Below, in pieces: positions 46,049-56,567 of a DNA stretch of 64,000 nt (position 1 is the first letter of the stretch; the number at the start of each line of letters is the position of its first letter). Below the pieces are notes generated by a model. The model saw only the letters and a program-made list of their open reading frames with translations, did not search any database and had not been told where the DNA came from. The stretch comes from Myxococcales bacterium (GTDB lineage: Bacteria > Myxococcota_A > Polyangia > Haliangiales > Haliangiaceae), in contig CANKMW010000025.1 of assembly GCA_947483555.1 (NCBI GenBank), forward strand, positions 29,372 to 93,371. The letters run 5' to 3'. The translations under genes were made by a program, and so were the position numbers.

Positions 46049-46690
46049 TCACGGTGCCAGGCGCGTGCGCGACCAGCCCTCACCGGCGGCCGTGTACAGC
46101 ACGCGGTCGTGGAGGCGGCTGGGCTGGCCCTGCCAGAACTCGAGCGCGTCGGGCACCACGCGGTAGCCGCCCCAGTGCGGCGGGCGCGAGGGCTCAGCGC
46201 CGGCAAGCGAGGCCTCGAGGGCGGCGATCCGCTGCTCGAGGTCGGCGCGGCTGGCCAGCGGCTGTGATTGCGGCGACGCGATCGCGCCGATCCGGCTGTC
46301 GCGCGGGCGGCTGGCGAAGTAGGCGTCGGAGGTGGCGGCGTCGACGCGCTCGACGGCACCCTCGATGCGGACCTGGCGTTCCAACCCAGACCAGAAGAAC
46401 AGCAGCGCGGCGCGGCCGCCGTGGTCCAGCTCGTGGGCCTTGCGGCTCTCGTAGCTGGTGAAGAACACGAAGCCGCGGGCGTCGAGCTCCTTGAGGAGCA
46501 CGATGCGCGCCGCGGGTCGACCGTCGGCGCCGACCGTGGCCAGGGTCATGGCATTGACGACCGGCGCCGCCGCGGCCTCGGCGGCGGCGAACCAGACCGC
46601 GAACAGCGCCAGCGGATCGTCGGGGCAGGTCGCCGGGTCGAGGTTGTCGCCGGTGTACTGCTCACCGTGGTGCCACAGGCGCTGCGACAT
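46049..46690 (-). CDS. pdxH: Pyridoxamine 5'-phosphate oxidase
   Basis: A 213-residue FMN enzyme oxidising pyridoxamine/pyridoxine 5'-phosphate to [23 protein letters not shown] and [14 protein letters not shown] form the FMN/PLP sites; [18 protein letters not shown] and [19 protein letters not shown] are the typical C-terminal motifs; the C-terminal RLAP carries the substrate-binding Arg. The start ATG 46690 overlaps the stop of the upstream lipoprotein (TGATG). Confidence 0.93.
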   Translation of the reverse strand: MSQRLWHHGEQYTGDNLDPATCPDDPLALFAVWFAAAEAAAAPVVNAMTLATVGADGRPAARIVLLKELDARGFVFFTSYESRKAHELDHGGRAALLFFWSGLERQVRIEGAVERVDAATSDAYFASRPRDSRIGAIASPQSQPLASRADLEQRIAALEASLAGAEPSRPPHWGGYRVVPDALEFWQGQPSRLHDRVLYTAAGEGWSRTRLAP

Positions 46691-47142
46691 CAGTGCTGCT
46701 CGCCGCTCGCGGGCAGCAGCGCGATGAGGCCGTGAAAGGCGTTGTGGACGGCCTCGAAGTCGGCGTCGAAGGACGCGACCTGGTTGGCGGTGCAGTTGCC
46801 GGCCAGCGTGGTCAGGCTGGTGCGCAGCGTCGTCACGTTGGCGCTCCACGCGGTGGCATCGACGGCGGCCGGCGCCGTCATGTTCTGCACGCCCTCGGCG
46901 AGCTGGTCGAGCTCGCCGGTCGCGCCGCAGGTGGCCTCGATGCGCGTGGTCCCGGCGTCGGCGTGCCACAGCGGCGACAGCTGGTCGTGGAACGCCGCCA
47001 CCTCGGCGGGGAAGTGGTGCTCGTGTTGCTCGCCGCCGCCGCCACCCGCTTCGGTGGTGGTGGTCGAGGTTGCCGGCGCCGACGTGCCGCCGCAGGCGAC
47101 GACCATCACGACGATCGAGCAGGACCAGATGGAACGCTTCAT
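46690..47142 (-). CDS. Small lipoprotein with Gly/His linker
   Basis: A 150-residue lipoprotein ([19 protein letters not shown]) followed by [16 protein letters not shown], a His-rich patch that could bind metal, then a helical domain ([45 protein letters not shown]) with one cysteine pair. It resembles small helical-bundle periplasmic proteins but is not recognised. The start is taken at ATG 47142; the longer frame to 47253 has no signal. Divergent from sixA (87 bp between starts), upstream of pdxH. Confidence 0.7.
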   Translation of the reverse strand: MKRSIWSCSIVVMVVACGGTSAPATSTTTTEAGGGGGEQHEHHFPAEVAAFHDQLSPLWHADAGTTRIEATCGATGELDQLAEGVQNMTAPAAVDATAWSANVTTLRTSLTTLAGNCTANQVASFDADFEAVHNAFHGLIALLPASGEQH

Positions 47143-47229
47143 GTGCGCGGTTTCCCACGCCGCAAAAGGCCGGTCAAGGACGGCGCGCGTGGCAACGTGA
47201 CGCGTCACGGAAGCGTGTACCGTGGAGCC

Positions 47230-47718
47230 ATGGAGCTGGTCGTGATCCGCCACGCCATTGCCGTCGAGCGCAACCCCGAGGCGGTCGACGCCGACCGCCA
47301 GCTCACCGAGCGCGGCCGGCGCCGCTTCAAGCAGGTGGTGCGTGGCCTGCGCGCGCTCGATCTGCGCGTCGATCGCATCCTGTCGAGCCCGTGGCGCCGC
47401 GCCGCCGAGACCGCCGACCTGGCGCTACCGCTGTTGCGCGCTGGCTGCAGCGCCGAGGTATGTGCGCAGCTGTGCCAGTCGCCGCGCAGCGAGCTGCTGT
47501 CGTTGATCGCCGGGGCGGCGGTGCCACGGCTCGCCGTGATCGGTCACGAGCCCTGGCTCGGCGAGCTGATCGCGCTGCTGACGACCGGTGAGCCGCGCCA
47601 CGGCGAGGCCATCCCGCTCAAGAAGGGCGGCGTCGCGGTCCTGACCGGCGCGGTCACGCCAGGCGGGATGAGCCTGCAGGCGCTGCTGCCACCCCGCGTG
47701 CTGCGGCGGTTGGCGTAG
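47230..47718 (+). CDS. sixA: Phosphohistidine phosphatase SixA-like
   Basis: A 162-residue histidine-phosphatase-superfamily protein. The N-terminal VIRHAIAVERNPEAVD carries the catalytic RHA His (position 8), RILSSPWRRAAETADLAL holds the second Arg, and VIGHEPWLGELIALL the second His. E. coli SixA dephosphorylates His in hybrid histidine kinases or the PTS protein NPr. The start is ATG 47230 behind GTGGAG. The double hybrid kinase lies 30 kb away, so no direct link is implied. Confidence 0.9.
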   Translation: MELVVIRHAIAVERNPEAVDADRQLTERGRRRFKQVVRGLRALDLRVDRILSSPWRRAAETADLALPLLRAGCSAEVCAQLCQSPRSELLSLIAGAAVPRLAVIGHEPWLGELIALLTTGEPRHGEAIPLKKGGVAVLTGAVTPGGMSLQALLPPRVLRRLA

Positions 47719-47806
47719 TCGCCCTTCGACTCGGCGCTCCGCGCCTCGCTCAGGGACACCGGGGCGGAGCGCCCGGCAGCGGCGACAGCGGGTTAGCCGA
47801 ACCTCC

Positions 47807-47835
47807 TTGACATAGTGTCTATTGGACACTATTAA
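47807..47835 (+). promoter_or_regulatory. Near-consensus promoter with a perfect 8-bp inverted repeat in the spacer
   Basis: -35 TTGACA at 47807-47812 (exact consensus), 17-bp spacer, -10 TATTAA at 47830-47835. The spacer and -10 contain ATAGTGTC-TATTG-GACACTAT (47812-47832), a dyad with eight-base arms and five-base spacer overlapping the end of the -35 and the start of the -10, so a bound dimer should block RNA polymerase. The predicted start of transcription falls at or a few bases before the ATG at 47842, giving an almost leaderless mRNA; AAGGG at 47834-47838 would be too close to be a normal ribosome site. The region is AT-rich against its surroundings. The repressor is not encoded adjacent. 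Confidence 0.75.
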
Positions 47836-47841
47836 GGGTGT

Positions 47842-48588
47842 ATGATGAACACTGAGGTTGCGACGGGAACCGTGGCGGGCCGGGTTCATCGCCGGCTGGC
47901 CCGCCCCAACCAGGACGCGGTGTCGTGGATCCGCACCCAGCGCGGGGTGGTCCTGGTGGTCTGTGATGGCTGCGGCGGCGCGCCGCGCAGCGAGGTCGGG
48001 GCAGCACTCGGTGCTCGGCTGTGGAGTCGTGCGCTGACCGAACGTCTCGACGCTGGTGCGGCCGCCGACGCGGCGCTGTTCGAGGCCGCGGGCGACGACG
48101 TGATCGCGCACCTCGCCGCGCTGGCCGCCGCCATGGCGGCGGATCCGTCGCACGTGGTCGTCGAGCACTTCATGTTCACGTCGCTGGCGGCGGTCATCAC
48201 CGCCGAGACCATCGCCGTCCACGCCGTCGGCGACGGCGTGATCGTGATGGGCGACACCGTCCGCGTCGTCGGACCGTTCCCCGACAACCAGCCGCCGTAC
48301 CTGGCCCAGGCGCTGCTCGGCGAGCGGCCGCACGGGATGACGTGGATCGCCGACCCGCGCGAGATCGATCGGGTCGCCATCGCGACCGACGGCGCCGGCG
48401 CCCTGCCCGATCTCGGCGACCTCGCCGTCGACATCGTGTTCCGCAACCCGGCCGCGCTGACCCGCCGGCTGTCGTTGCTGGCCGAGGACGCGGTCGAGAT
48501 CGACTGGGACGCGCGTCGCGTCGTGCGCCGCCCGGCGCTGCTCGATGACGACACCACGATCGCGATGGCGCGCTGGAGCCGGTCATGA
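47842..48588 (+). CDS. PP2C-type protein phosphatase of a kinase/phosphatase/vWA operon
   Basis: A 248-residue PPM phosphatase removing phosphate from Ser/Thr residues with two metal ions. Metal-binding and catalytic motifs are present: RPNQDAV (Asp25), CDGCGGAPRS (Asp42-Gly43), AVGDGVIVM, ATDGAGALPD and DDTTIAM. No membrane segment. The start is ATG 47842 (ATGATG). It is the first gene behind the promoter at 47807 and its stop overlaps the kinase start by 4 nt. In TerY-P-like systems a PP2C of this size counters a linked kinase acting on a vWA protein (known from comparative genomics); the same arrangement is inferred here. Confidence 0.85.
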   Translation: MMNTEVATGTVAGRVHRRLARPNQDAVSWIRTQRGVVLVVCDGCGGAPRSEVGAALGARLWSRALTERLDAGAAADAALFEAAGDDVIAHLAALAAAMAADPSHVVVEHFMFTSLAAVITAETIAVHAVGDGVIVMGDTVRVVGPFPDNQPPYLAQALLGERPHGMTWIADPREIDRVAIATDGAGALPDLGDLAVDIVFRNPAALTRRLSLLAEDAVEIDWDARRVVRRPALLDDDTTIAMARWSRS

Positions 48589-50308
48589 AGGTGTGGGTCG
48601 AGGGCGCGGCGATCGATGTCGCCGTCGTGCCGCTGCTCGGCCACGGCGGCGAGGCCGACGTCTACGACCTCGGCGGCCGCGCGCTCAAGCTGTACAAGGG
48701 ACCGACCCATCCCGACGTCGCCGGCGATCCGGCCCGCGAGGCGGTCGCCGCGGCCCGGCTGGCCAGCGCCGAGGCCCGGCTGGGCAGCTTTCCACGCCAT
48801 CTGCCGGCCCGGGTCGCGGCGCCGCGCGCGCTGGCCCGCGACGCGCGCAAGAAGTCCGTCGTCGGCTACGTGATGGACAAGCTCGCCGGCCGCCCGCTCT
48901 ACGAGCTGGGCGAGCCGCGGGTGCGCCGCGCCGGTGGCGTCGATCTCGAGCAGCTGGTCGCCGCGCTGCGCGACCTGCACGTCACGGTGGCCGCGTTGCA
49001 TGCCGCCGGGGTCGTCATCGGCGACTTCAACGACGGCAACGTGCTGGTCGACGCGGTTCCCGGCGCGGGGCGAGCGGTCGGGGTGGCCTGGCTGATCGAC
49101 GCCGACAGCTTCGCCTGGGGCCCCTGGCCGTGTCCGATGTTCACCGAGCGCTTCGTCGATCCCCGGTTGTGCGACGCCGCGGCGCCGGCGCCGGCGCTGG
49201 TCCGCCCCCACGACGCGCTGTCGGACTGGTTCGCCTACAACGTGATGCTGTTCCGCTCGCTGTGCTGGGTCGGCCCGTATGGCGGCGTCCACCAGCCCGC
49301 CGATCCGGCGCGCCGGGTGGCACCGGCAGCGCGACCGCTGCGCGGCCCCAGCATCTTCGACGGCGAGGTCATCTATCCGCGGGCGGCGGCCCCGCTGGCC
49401 GTGCTGTCGGACGAGCTGCTCGATCATTTCGCGGCGGTGTTCGATCGCGGCGAGCGAGCGCCGTTCCCGCCGGCGCTGCTCGAGCGGCTGCGGCTGCAGC
49501 GCTGCGCCACCTGCGGCGTCGATCACGCGCGCGCCCGCTGTCCGGGGTGCGTGAAGCAGGTCGCGGTGCCAGCGGCGTGGGGCGATCTGACGGTCACGCC
49601 CATCGACGAGGCGTCGGTGACCTGGGGCGCGCGCGAGGTCGGCGGTCACGCTGGCGCCGGGGTCGGGGCGATGTGGATGACCGGCGGCGTGCTGTGGCAC
49701 CGCGGTCGCCTCGGCGCCGAGCCGGTCGGTCAGATCGTCCCTGGCGCGACCCGGGCCTGGGTCGGGGCCGGCTTCGGCGCCGGGTTGTGGCGCGCCGGCG
49801 GCTACGCCATCGCGATCTCGTTCGTTCCCGGCCGCCGCGGCGTCGACGACCGCGCCCGCCTGCCGGCGATCCGCGGCCGCGTGGCCGCGCAGGGCTGCGT
49901 GCTCGGCGACGATCGGGCCTGGCTGTGGTGGCACGAGACCGACGGCGCGCGCGAGCGGCTGCGCGTGGTCCTGGTCGGTGGCGGCCGGCTGCTGGCCCAG
50001 GCCGAGGCCGACGCCAGCGACCCCGGCTGGCTGGCCGGCATCGCCGGCGCCTGCGCCGCCGGCCCCATGCTCATGGTGCCGACCGACGACGGCGTGGTGC
50101 GCGTCGAGCACGGCGCCGCCGGCGCCCTGACGGTCACCCGCCGCTTCCCCGACACCCGCGCCGTGGTCGCCGCCGGCGACGATCTGGCCGCCGTCGCGGG
50201 CGGCCTCGCCGTCCGCAAGGCCGGCGCTCCGCTCCTCATCGGCGGCGCCGTTGCGCGCGCCGTCCGCCTCACGTTCACGAACCGCGCTCCACGCGCAGGA
50301 GGATCGAC

Positions 50309-50312
<4 letters not shown>
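48585..50312 (+). CDS. Atypical protein kinase with zinc ribbon and C-terminal beta-rich region
   Basis: A 575-residue protein. Kinase features: glycine loop LGHGGEADVY (19-27), Lys35 in ALKLYKGP, catalytic GDFNDGNVLVD (Asp147, Asn152) and DAD replacing DFG (LIDADSFAWG). The catalytic loop lacks the HRD sequence but keeps Asp and Asn, as in the YegI/TerY-P-type kinases. A zinc ribbon follows (RCATCGVDHARARCPGC, about 305-321), then 250 residues of beta-rich sequence (WHRGRLGAEPVGQIVPG, VRVEHGAAGALTV) that may be a propeller. Start ATG 48585 (overlap ATGA with the phosphatase); the end overlaps the hydrolase start. Confidence 0.82.
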
Positions 50313-51364
<1,052 letters not shown>

Positions 51365-51392
51365 GTCCGCGCCACCACCCGAGGAGATTCTC

Positions 51393-52190
51393 ATGAGCAA
51401 GCAAGACGACGATGACACCCGGCCCAAGGGCACTGCCCACAAGCTGCTCGACGATGCCCACAAGACCGGCGCGCTGTCGGCCGCCTCCATGCACGTGCTC
51501 GACGTGGTCGATCTCGGCGCCCAGATCCAGGCCGGCCTGGGCGTGTCGGTCGACGACGTCACCGCCAGCGAGGTCGTGCTGGTGACCATGATGCCCGACG
51601 ACTCCAACTCGATCGCGTGGGCCCGCAACACCGCGGCGGTGCGCGACGGACACAACCTGGTGCTCGAGTCGCTGCGCGCGTCGCGCCAGGCCGGCGAGGT
51701 CTTCACCCACTGCCGCTACCTCAACGGCGACGTGCTGTACCCGTACGTGCCGCTCGACGCCGCGATCGCGATGGACGACACCAACTACGATCCGTGTCAT
51801 GGCACGCCGCTCTTCGATCAGACCGTGGTGCTGCTCGGCACCGTGATCGCCAAGAGCGCCGAGCTGGCCCAGGCCGGGGTGCCGGTGCGCACCATCACCC
51901 TGCTCATCACCGATGGCGGCGACTACGGCTCGACCCGATGCGGCGCCAAGGAAGTGCGGGCGCTGGTCACCGACATGCTAGCGCAGGAGAACCACGTGAT
52001 CGCGGCCATGGGCATCCACGACGGCACCACCGACTTCTGCAAGGTCTTCCGCGACATGGGCATCCCCGATCGCTGGATCCTCACGCCGCGCAACAGCCCG
52101 ACCGAGATCCGCAAGGCGTTCCAGGTCTTCTCGCAGTCGGCGGTCGCGGTGTCCGCAGGTGGCGTCTTCGTCGGCGGCTTCGGCAACTAA
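51393..52190 (+). CDS. vWA-domain protein (TerY-like) of the PP2C/kinase operon
   Basis: A 265-residue von Willebrand A domain protein without signal peptide. The MIDAS metal site is complete: MPDDSNSI (Asp69, Ser71, Ser73), a Thr in CHGTPLFDQ, and LITDGGDYGS (Asp174). The N-terminal 30 residues are charged (SKQDDDDTRPKG), and VSAGGVFVGGFGN ends the chain. AGGAGA precedes ATG 51393. In TerY-P systems the vWA protein is the presumed substrate or partner of the kinase/phosphatase pair; that is inferred here from operon order. It is the last gene; 191 bp without clear features follow. Confidence 0.85.
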   Translation: MSKQDDDDTRPKGTAHKLLDDAHKTGALSAASMHVLDVVDLGAQIQAGLGVSVDDVTASEVVLVTMMPDDSNSIAWARNTAAVRDGHNLVLESLRASRQAGEVFTHCRYLNGDVLYPYVPLDAAIAMDDTNYDPCHGTPLFDQTVVLLGTVIAKSAELAQAGVPVRTITLLITDGGDYGSTRCGAKEVRALVTDMLAQENHVIAAMGIHDGTTDFCKVFRDMGIPDRWILTPRNSPTEIRKAFQVFSQSAVAVSAGGVFVGGFGN

Positions 52191-52381
52191 GGGCCCGCGC
52201 GCGGACAATTCGGTCGTGCTCGCGGCCGATCCATCCCGACTGGCTTCGTTGCTCGTCGGTCACTTACCGAGGGTAAACTCCACTCCTCGCGCCTCGCCAT
52301 CCGGGCGGCTCGACCGCGATCACCGATCGACTTGTCCGCGCGCGGGCCCTACGCGCGGCGCCGCTGCTACAGTGGCGGCGC

Positions 52382-53491
52382 GTGATCGATCCCGAGCGCG
52401 TCCTGTTCACCTGGCCCGATCGCGGGCTGGTCTACGAGTGCCGTGGCTGCGGCGCCTGCTGCAAGGGCCACGGCATCGGCCTCGACGCCGCCGGCGGCGA
52501 GCTCGAGCGGCTGGTGGCGGCGTATCCGGAGGCGGCGGCGTTCGCGCGCCGGCGCGGACCGGCGTTGACGGTGTTCAACCCCCGCGACCGCTGCTGGTTT
52601 CTCGACGACGGCGGGCTGTGCCGGGTCGAGCGCGAGCACGGCCGCGCCACCAAGCCGGCGGCCTGCCGCCTGTTTCCGTTCAACCGCGTGTTCCGGCTCG
52701 GCACCTGGACCGTGATCGACTTCAACAGCGTGATCTGTCCGCTGCGGCCGGGCGACGGGGACGCCCACGCCGATCTGCTCACCGAGGTCAACGGCATCAG
52801 CGACGCCGCGATCGTCGGCACGCCGCTGCCGGCGAGCGACGCCGAGGCCGAGGGCAAGCTGCTGGTCGAGCGCGAGCGCGCGATCGCCGCGGCCTGCTTC
52901 GCCGCGGTAGCGGCGGGCGACGCCGCGACCGCGTTCTCCGCCCAGGGTGCGGGCGACCTGGCGGCGACGCAGGTCGGCATCGGCGACGCGTTCGCGACCG
53001 TCACCGGCGCGACCTGGCGCCTGCCGGTGGGCGAGACCCTGGCCGCCGCGCTGTGGCTGACACCGTCGATGCGCTTCAACGAGCTCTACGGGCCGCGCCA
53101 GTACGCGACCCGGACCTGGATGCCAGCGCTCTTGCCGAAGATGTGGCTGGCATGGCTCGGCTTCGCGGCGCTGGGCGCGGCGCTGGCGACGCGGCCGCTC
53201 GGCATGCAGGAGCTGACGACGATCTGGTCGGAGCAGGCGCCGCTGATGCACGCCTGCGCCCGCTGGGGCGAGGCGCCGGTGCTCAAGCCCGGCCCCGTCG
53301 AGCTGCCCGGCGCCGGCGATCCGGACGGCGTGGTGCGCCGGTTCGCCCAGGCCTGCGTCGACAACAAGAAGCCGCGCCGGCCGCTCGGCGCCGTGTTCGC
53401 ACCGCTCCTGGCGCCCCGACCGCCCGCCGATCGCGTGGCGCTGGTCAAGCTGGCCGAGCCGGTGCTGCGCGCCGCGTTCGCGCGCGGCTGA
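52382..53491 (+). CDS. YkgJ-type cysteine-cluster protein
   Basis: A 369-residue protein with N-terminal Cys cluster ECRGCGACCKGHG, then DRCWFLDDGGLCRVE and PAACRLFPF, the pattern of YkgJ-family (putative zinc- or iron-sulfur-binding) proteins, and a fourth group at VICPLRPGD. The C-terminal 200 residues are hydrophobic and helical without recognised motifs. The start is GTG 52382. Function unknown; Fe-S or zinc binding is inferred from the eight or so cysteines. It follows the vWA gene after 191 bp and appears separate. Confidence 0.8.
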   Translation: MIDPERVLFTWPDRGLVYECRGCGACCKGHGIGLDAAGGELERLVAAYPEAAAFARRRGPALTVFNPRDRCWFLDDGGLCRVEREHGRATKPAACRLFPFNRVFRLGTWTVIDFNSVICPLRPGDGDAHADLLTEVNGISDAAIVGTPLPASDAEAEGKLLVERERAIAAACFAAVAAGDAATAFSAQGAGDLAATQVGIGDAFATVTGATWRLPVGETLAAALWLTPSMRFNELYGPRQYATRTWMPALLPKMWLAWLGFAALGAALATRPLGMQELTTIWSEQAPLMHACARWGEAPVLKPGPVELPGAGDPDGVVRRFAQACVDNKKPRRPLGAVFAPLLAPRPPADRVALVKLAEPVLRAAFARG

Positions 53492-53537
53492 CCGGGCGGC
53501 GATCAGGCGCTGCCGTCGCGAGCGCGAGGCGGCGCAC

Positions 53538-54653
53538 GTGCGATGCTCGCGCTCGGTGTCCGGTGACCGCGGCGAGCAGCTCGAGTTCGTTCAGGGACTG
53601 CGCGGCGTCGCCGCGGCCGCGGTGGTCCTCTACCACGCCCGCGTCTTCATCGACGGTGGGCCGTACCTGAACCTGGGCACGCGACTGTTCGGTTCCGGCG
53701 GCGCCGGGGTCGATCTGTTCTTCGTGATCAGCGGCCTGATCATGGTCCACACCACCCGGCACGTCGCCGGGACGCCGCGTGACGCGCTGGCGTTCCTGGC
53801 CCGCCGCTTCGCGCGCATCTGGCCGGTGTACGTGGTCGCGTTCGTCGCGATGTGGCTCCTGACCCGGAGCCTGACCAGCCCGGCGTTCGTCACCACCTGG
53901 GAGTCGACCGGCAAGACCCTCGCGTTCTATCCCCAGAACCCGCGCGCCGAGGCGCCGTTCTTCGGTTACCCGCTGCTGCACGTCGGCTGGACCCTGATCT
54001 ACGAGGCGTTCTTCTACCTGATGTTCGCGGTCGCGCTGGCGACCCGGCGCTGGCGCTGGCTCACGCTGGCGGCGAGCTTCGGCGCCTGCCTGCTCCTGTG
54101 GCCACTGCTGGCCCGCGATCGGGTGTCGTTCGATGCCATGAAGAGCTACGGGCTGCGCGGCTTCGCCTGCATCGCCACCAGCCCGATCCTGTGGGACTTC
54201 GCGCTCGGCGTCGGCATCGGGCTGATCCGCGGCTCGCGATTCGCGCCGCGTGATCGTGGCCTGCTCGGTTGCCTGGTCGCGCTCGCGGTCGGCGCCGTGC
54301 TCTGGCAGCTGCTGTCGGGCTACCGCCTCGGCCACGGACCGACCCGCTGGGGCCTGCCGATGGCGGTGATGGTCCTGGCGCTCACGCTCTACGACCAGGC
54401 CCATCCGATCCGGGTGCCGCCCTGGCTGCGCTGGCTGGGCGACATCTCGTTCTCGTTGTACCTGTTTCACATCCTGCCGCAGATGGTGCCGCGGCTGGTC
54501 AAGCACCAGCCGCAGCTGATGTCCGGCGGCGGCTTCTTCGTGGCCAGCATCGTCGCCGGCGTCGTGCTGGCGTACCTCGCGCACCGCTGGCTCGAGCGCG
54601 GCCTGGCCGAGTGGGTGCGGCGGTGGCTGCTGGCGCGGATCAACCCACGCTGA
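53538..54653 (+). CDS. Acyltransferase-3 (OafA/YrhL-type) membrane protein
   Basis: A 371-residue integral membrane protein of the acyltransferase-3 family, which O-acylates surface polysaccharides or other envelope molecules. VQGLRGVAAAAVVLYHARVF contains the R-G-x-A and catalytic His motif, GVDLFFVISGLIMVHT the second hallmark, FLARRFARIWPVYVV the third. About ten helices. The start is GTG 53538 or GTG 53556 (both in frame, neither with strong ribosome site). Convergent with the lipoprotein at 54661 (7-bp gap). Confidence 0.9.
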   Translation: MRCSRSVSGDRGEQLEFVQGLRGVAAAAVVLYHARVFIDGGPYLNLGTRLFGSGGAGVDLFFVISGLIMVHTTRHVAGTPRDALAFLARRFARIWPVYVVAFVAMWLLTRSLTSPAFVTTWESTGKTLAFYPQNPRAEAPFFGYPLLHVGWTLIYEAFFYLMFAVALATRRWRWLTLAASFGACLLLWPLLARDRVSFDAMKSYGLRGFACIATSPILWDFALGVGIGLIRGSRFAPRDRGLLGCLVALAVGAVLWQLLSGYRLGHGPTRWGLPMAVMVLALTLYDQAHPIRVPPWLRWLGDISFSLYLFHILPQMVPRLVKHQPQLMSGGGFFVASIVAGVVLAYLAHRWLERGLAEWVRRWLLARINPR

Positions 54654-54660
54654 GATCAGG

Positions 54661-55830
54661 TCACGGTTTCTCGGCGCCGGCAGCTTCGGCTGCTTCGGCT
54701 GCTGGCGCCGCCGGTGCCGCCGCCGGTGCCGGCTCGGGCTCGGGCTCGGGCGCGGGCGCGGGCGCGGGCGCAACGTCCGCCTTGCACGGCAGCGCCGGGA
54801 TCACGACCACCTCACCGGCGGCGATATCGACGACGCCGACGGTCCCGGCCGATGGCGCGCCGGCGATCACGATCAGCGTGCCATCGGCGCCGCGGACCAG
54901 CGCCGACTCGCCGGGGTTGCCGCCGCCGCGCGGCGCGCCGCCATCGGCGCCGCCGGCCGGCCGCTCCCAGAGCGCGAGCAACTCGATCGTCTTGTCGACC
55001 TTGCCGGTCCGCACGTCTTGCAGCGCGATCACGCCGCCGCCCTCCTCGAGGAAGGCCCACTGGGTTTCGGTGACCTGGACGCCGACCGTTCCGTAGGTGC
55101 CGAAGTCCTTGCCCCCGACATCGCCCAGCTTCTTGCCCTTGAGCGAGTACAGCGCCCCGCGCGCCGCCGGTCCCGCGCACACGCTGCTGCTGATGTAGAT
55201 GACGTCGCCGAGCAGCTGCGCCGTGCCGCACTTGTTGTCACCCTTGGCGTACTTGATCGTCGCGGTCTTCTTGCCCTTGGTGACGCTCCACACCTCGGCG
55301 ACACCGCGGCCGGCCTCGGCGTCGCCGAGCATCAGCACCGCGTTGGTGCCGTTGAGGTCGATCGCGACCTCGATGGGCCGCTCGGCGTTCTTGGCCACCT
55401 TGGGCTTGAGCGTCTTGCAGTCAGTGTCGCCCTCGCCGACGCAGATCGAGACCTCGGTCGGCGCGGCGACGACCCGGGCCGCCGGAATGGCCAGGCCGGG
55501 TGGCTGGGAGATCGGCGCGGCGTCGACGGTCTGGTACGTCTTGGTGTCGAGCTCGACGGCGAAGCAGTCGTTGCGGTCGGCGCCGTCGCCGACGCAGAAC
55601 TGGACCAGGCCGGCGTCGGCGGTCGCCCGGGCAACCATCGCCGGCTCGCCGGCCGGGATACAGACCGGCGGCGGTGGTGGTGGCGGCGGCTTCTTGGCCA
55701 CCACGGGCGCGGGTGGCGGCGGTGGTGGCTTGGCCTTGCCGCCGCACGAGGCGGCGAGCGCGGCGAGCGCGGCGAGCGCGGTGAGCCCAGCGGGCGCGAG
55801 CGCGGACGAGACAGATCCCCGGAGCGTCAT
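54661..55830 (-). CDS. Pro-rich lipoprotein with unknown beta-rich domain
   Basis: A 389-residue lipoprotein whose signal is built from 9-bp tandem repeats (TALAALAALAASCGG). A Pro-rich linker (PPPPPPAPVV, PPPPPPPPVC) follows, then a beta-rich domain with two Cys pairs (FCVGDGADRNDC, ICVGEGDTDCKT) and WD-like units (VAEVWSVTKGKKTATIKYA). The C-terminus is an (AP/EP) repeat. Possibly a propeller-type sensor. The start ATG 55830 overlaps the upstream TenA-like stop (ATGA); third gene of the prc operon. Confidence 0.75.
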   Translation of the reverse strand: MTLRGSVSSALAPAGLTALAALAALAASCGGKAKPPPPPPAPVVAKKPPPPPPPPVCIPAGEPAMVARATADAGLVQFCVGDGADRNDCFAVELDTKTYQTVDAAPISQPPGLAIPAARVVAAPTEVSICVGEGDTDCKTLKPKVAKNAERPIEVAIDLNGTNAVLMLGDAEAGRGVAEVWSVTKGKKTATIKYAKGDNKCGTAQLLGDVIYISSSVCAGPAARGALYSLKGKKLGDVGGKDFGTYGTVGVQVTETQWAFLEEGGGVIALQDVRTGKVDKTIELLALWERPAGGADGGAPRGGGNPGESALVRGADGTLIVIAGAPSAGTVGVVDIAAGEVVVIPALPCKADVAPAPAPAPEPEPEPAPAAAPAAPAAEAAEAAGAEKP

Positions 55831-56567
55831 GGCGCGCGCAATGTATCACGCACGACCCCACACGCCGCCGCGACCCCGTCGCGGTACGCCAGCCAGGCGG
55901 CGAGCTGCGCCTCCATCGCCACCACCACGCCGGGATGGGCGTCGGCCTCGACGAGATCGAGGAGCACGCGCCACGCCGCGGCGCGGTGCCCACCCTCGAC
56001 CTTGCGGTGGGCCTTGGTCAACGCGAGCGCCTCGACCGGCAGCTGATAGTGGACCACCAGCGGGTGCTGCTCGAGCGCAGGTTCGGGGCGGCGCGGCGCG
56101 GTGCCGTCGAGCTCGCCGCGCTCGTAGGCAGTCCCTTCGAGGAAGATGGTGGTGACCGCCGCCGCGGTGGCCCAGCCATGCGCGGTGGTGTGCTGGTCGA
56201 GCAGATCGCGCCACGCCTGCGCCGCGGGCAAGAGCGTCAGCGCGCCCTCGAAGCGAGCCAGGTCCATGCCGAGGCCGCGCGGATACTCGAGGAACAGCTC
56301 GGGGTGCGGCCGACCGGCGGCGAGCCCGCCGGTCTCTTCCTCGTAGAGATTCTCGGCCAGCTCGCGGCGCGCGGCCGGCAGCGGGCACTGCACGTAGGCG
56401 CGGCCGAGCAGGACCGGGAAGTCGCGCACGTAGGTGGCGTACTCCTGTTCGAAGTGGACGTGCAGCAGCGCGCGCGCCACCTGGCCGCTGGTGAAGGCCG
56501 GCCACGCCCAGTGGAGCTTGCGCTCCATCACGGCGAGCAGGGCGTCGCGAAAGTCGTCGCGGTTCAC
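55827..56567 (-). CDS. TenA/haem-oxygenase-like-fold protein (iron-containing redox enzyme family)
   Basis: A 246-residue helical protein. FEQEYATYVRDFPVLLGRAY, ARRELAENLYEEETGG, HPELFLEY and AHGWATAAAVTTIFLEGTAYE follow the pattern of TenA/PqqC-related non-haem-iron or diiron oxygenase-like proteins, where Glu and His residues on facing helices bind metal. Start GTG 56567, overlapping the prc stop by 4 nt (GTGA); the end overlaps the lipoprotein start. So prc, this gene and the lipoprotein form one coupled transcript. Substrate unknown. Confidence 0.75.
   Translation of the reverse strand: MNRDDFRDALLAVMERKLHWAWPAFTSGQVARALLHVHFEQEYATYVRDFPVLLGRAYVQCPLPAARRELAENLYEEETGGLAAGRPHPELFLEYPRGLGMDLARFEGALTLLPAAQAWRDLLDQHTTAHGWATAAAVTTIFLEGTAYERGELDGTAPRRPEPALEQHPLVVHYQLPVEALALTKAHRKVEGGHRAAAWRVLLDLVEADAHPGVVVAMEAQLAAWLAYRDGVAAACGVVRDTLRAP

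Noticed and set aside
47719..47806. REP-like sequence (CCCTTCGACTCGGCGCTC and a GGGCG-GAG-CGCCC hairpin)
   Set aside because: Similar GC-rich intergenic strings are common, and the five-base stem is too weak to call a terminator or repeat element.
48545..50308. A 588-codon in-frame extension upstream of the hydrolase
   Set aside because: It overlaps the kinase gene out of frame, is Arg/Gly/Pro-rich, and the hydrolase has its own ribosome site and ATG at 50309.
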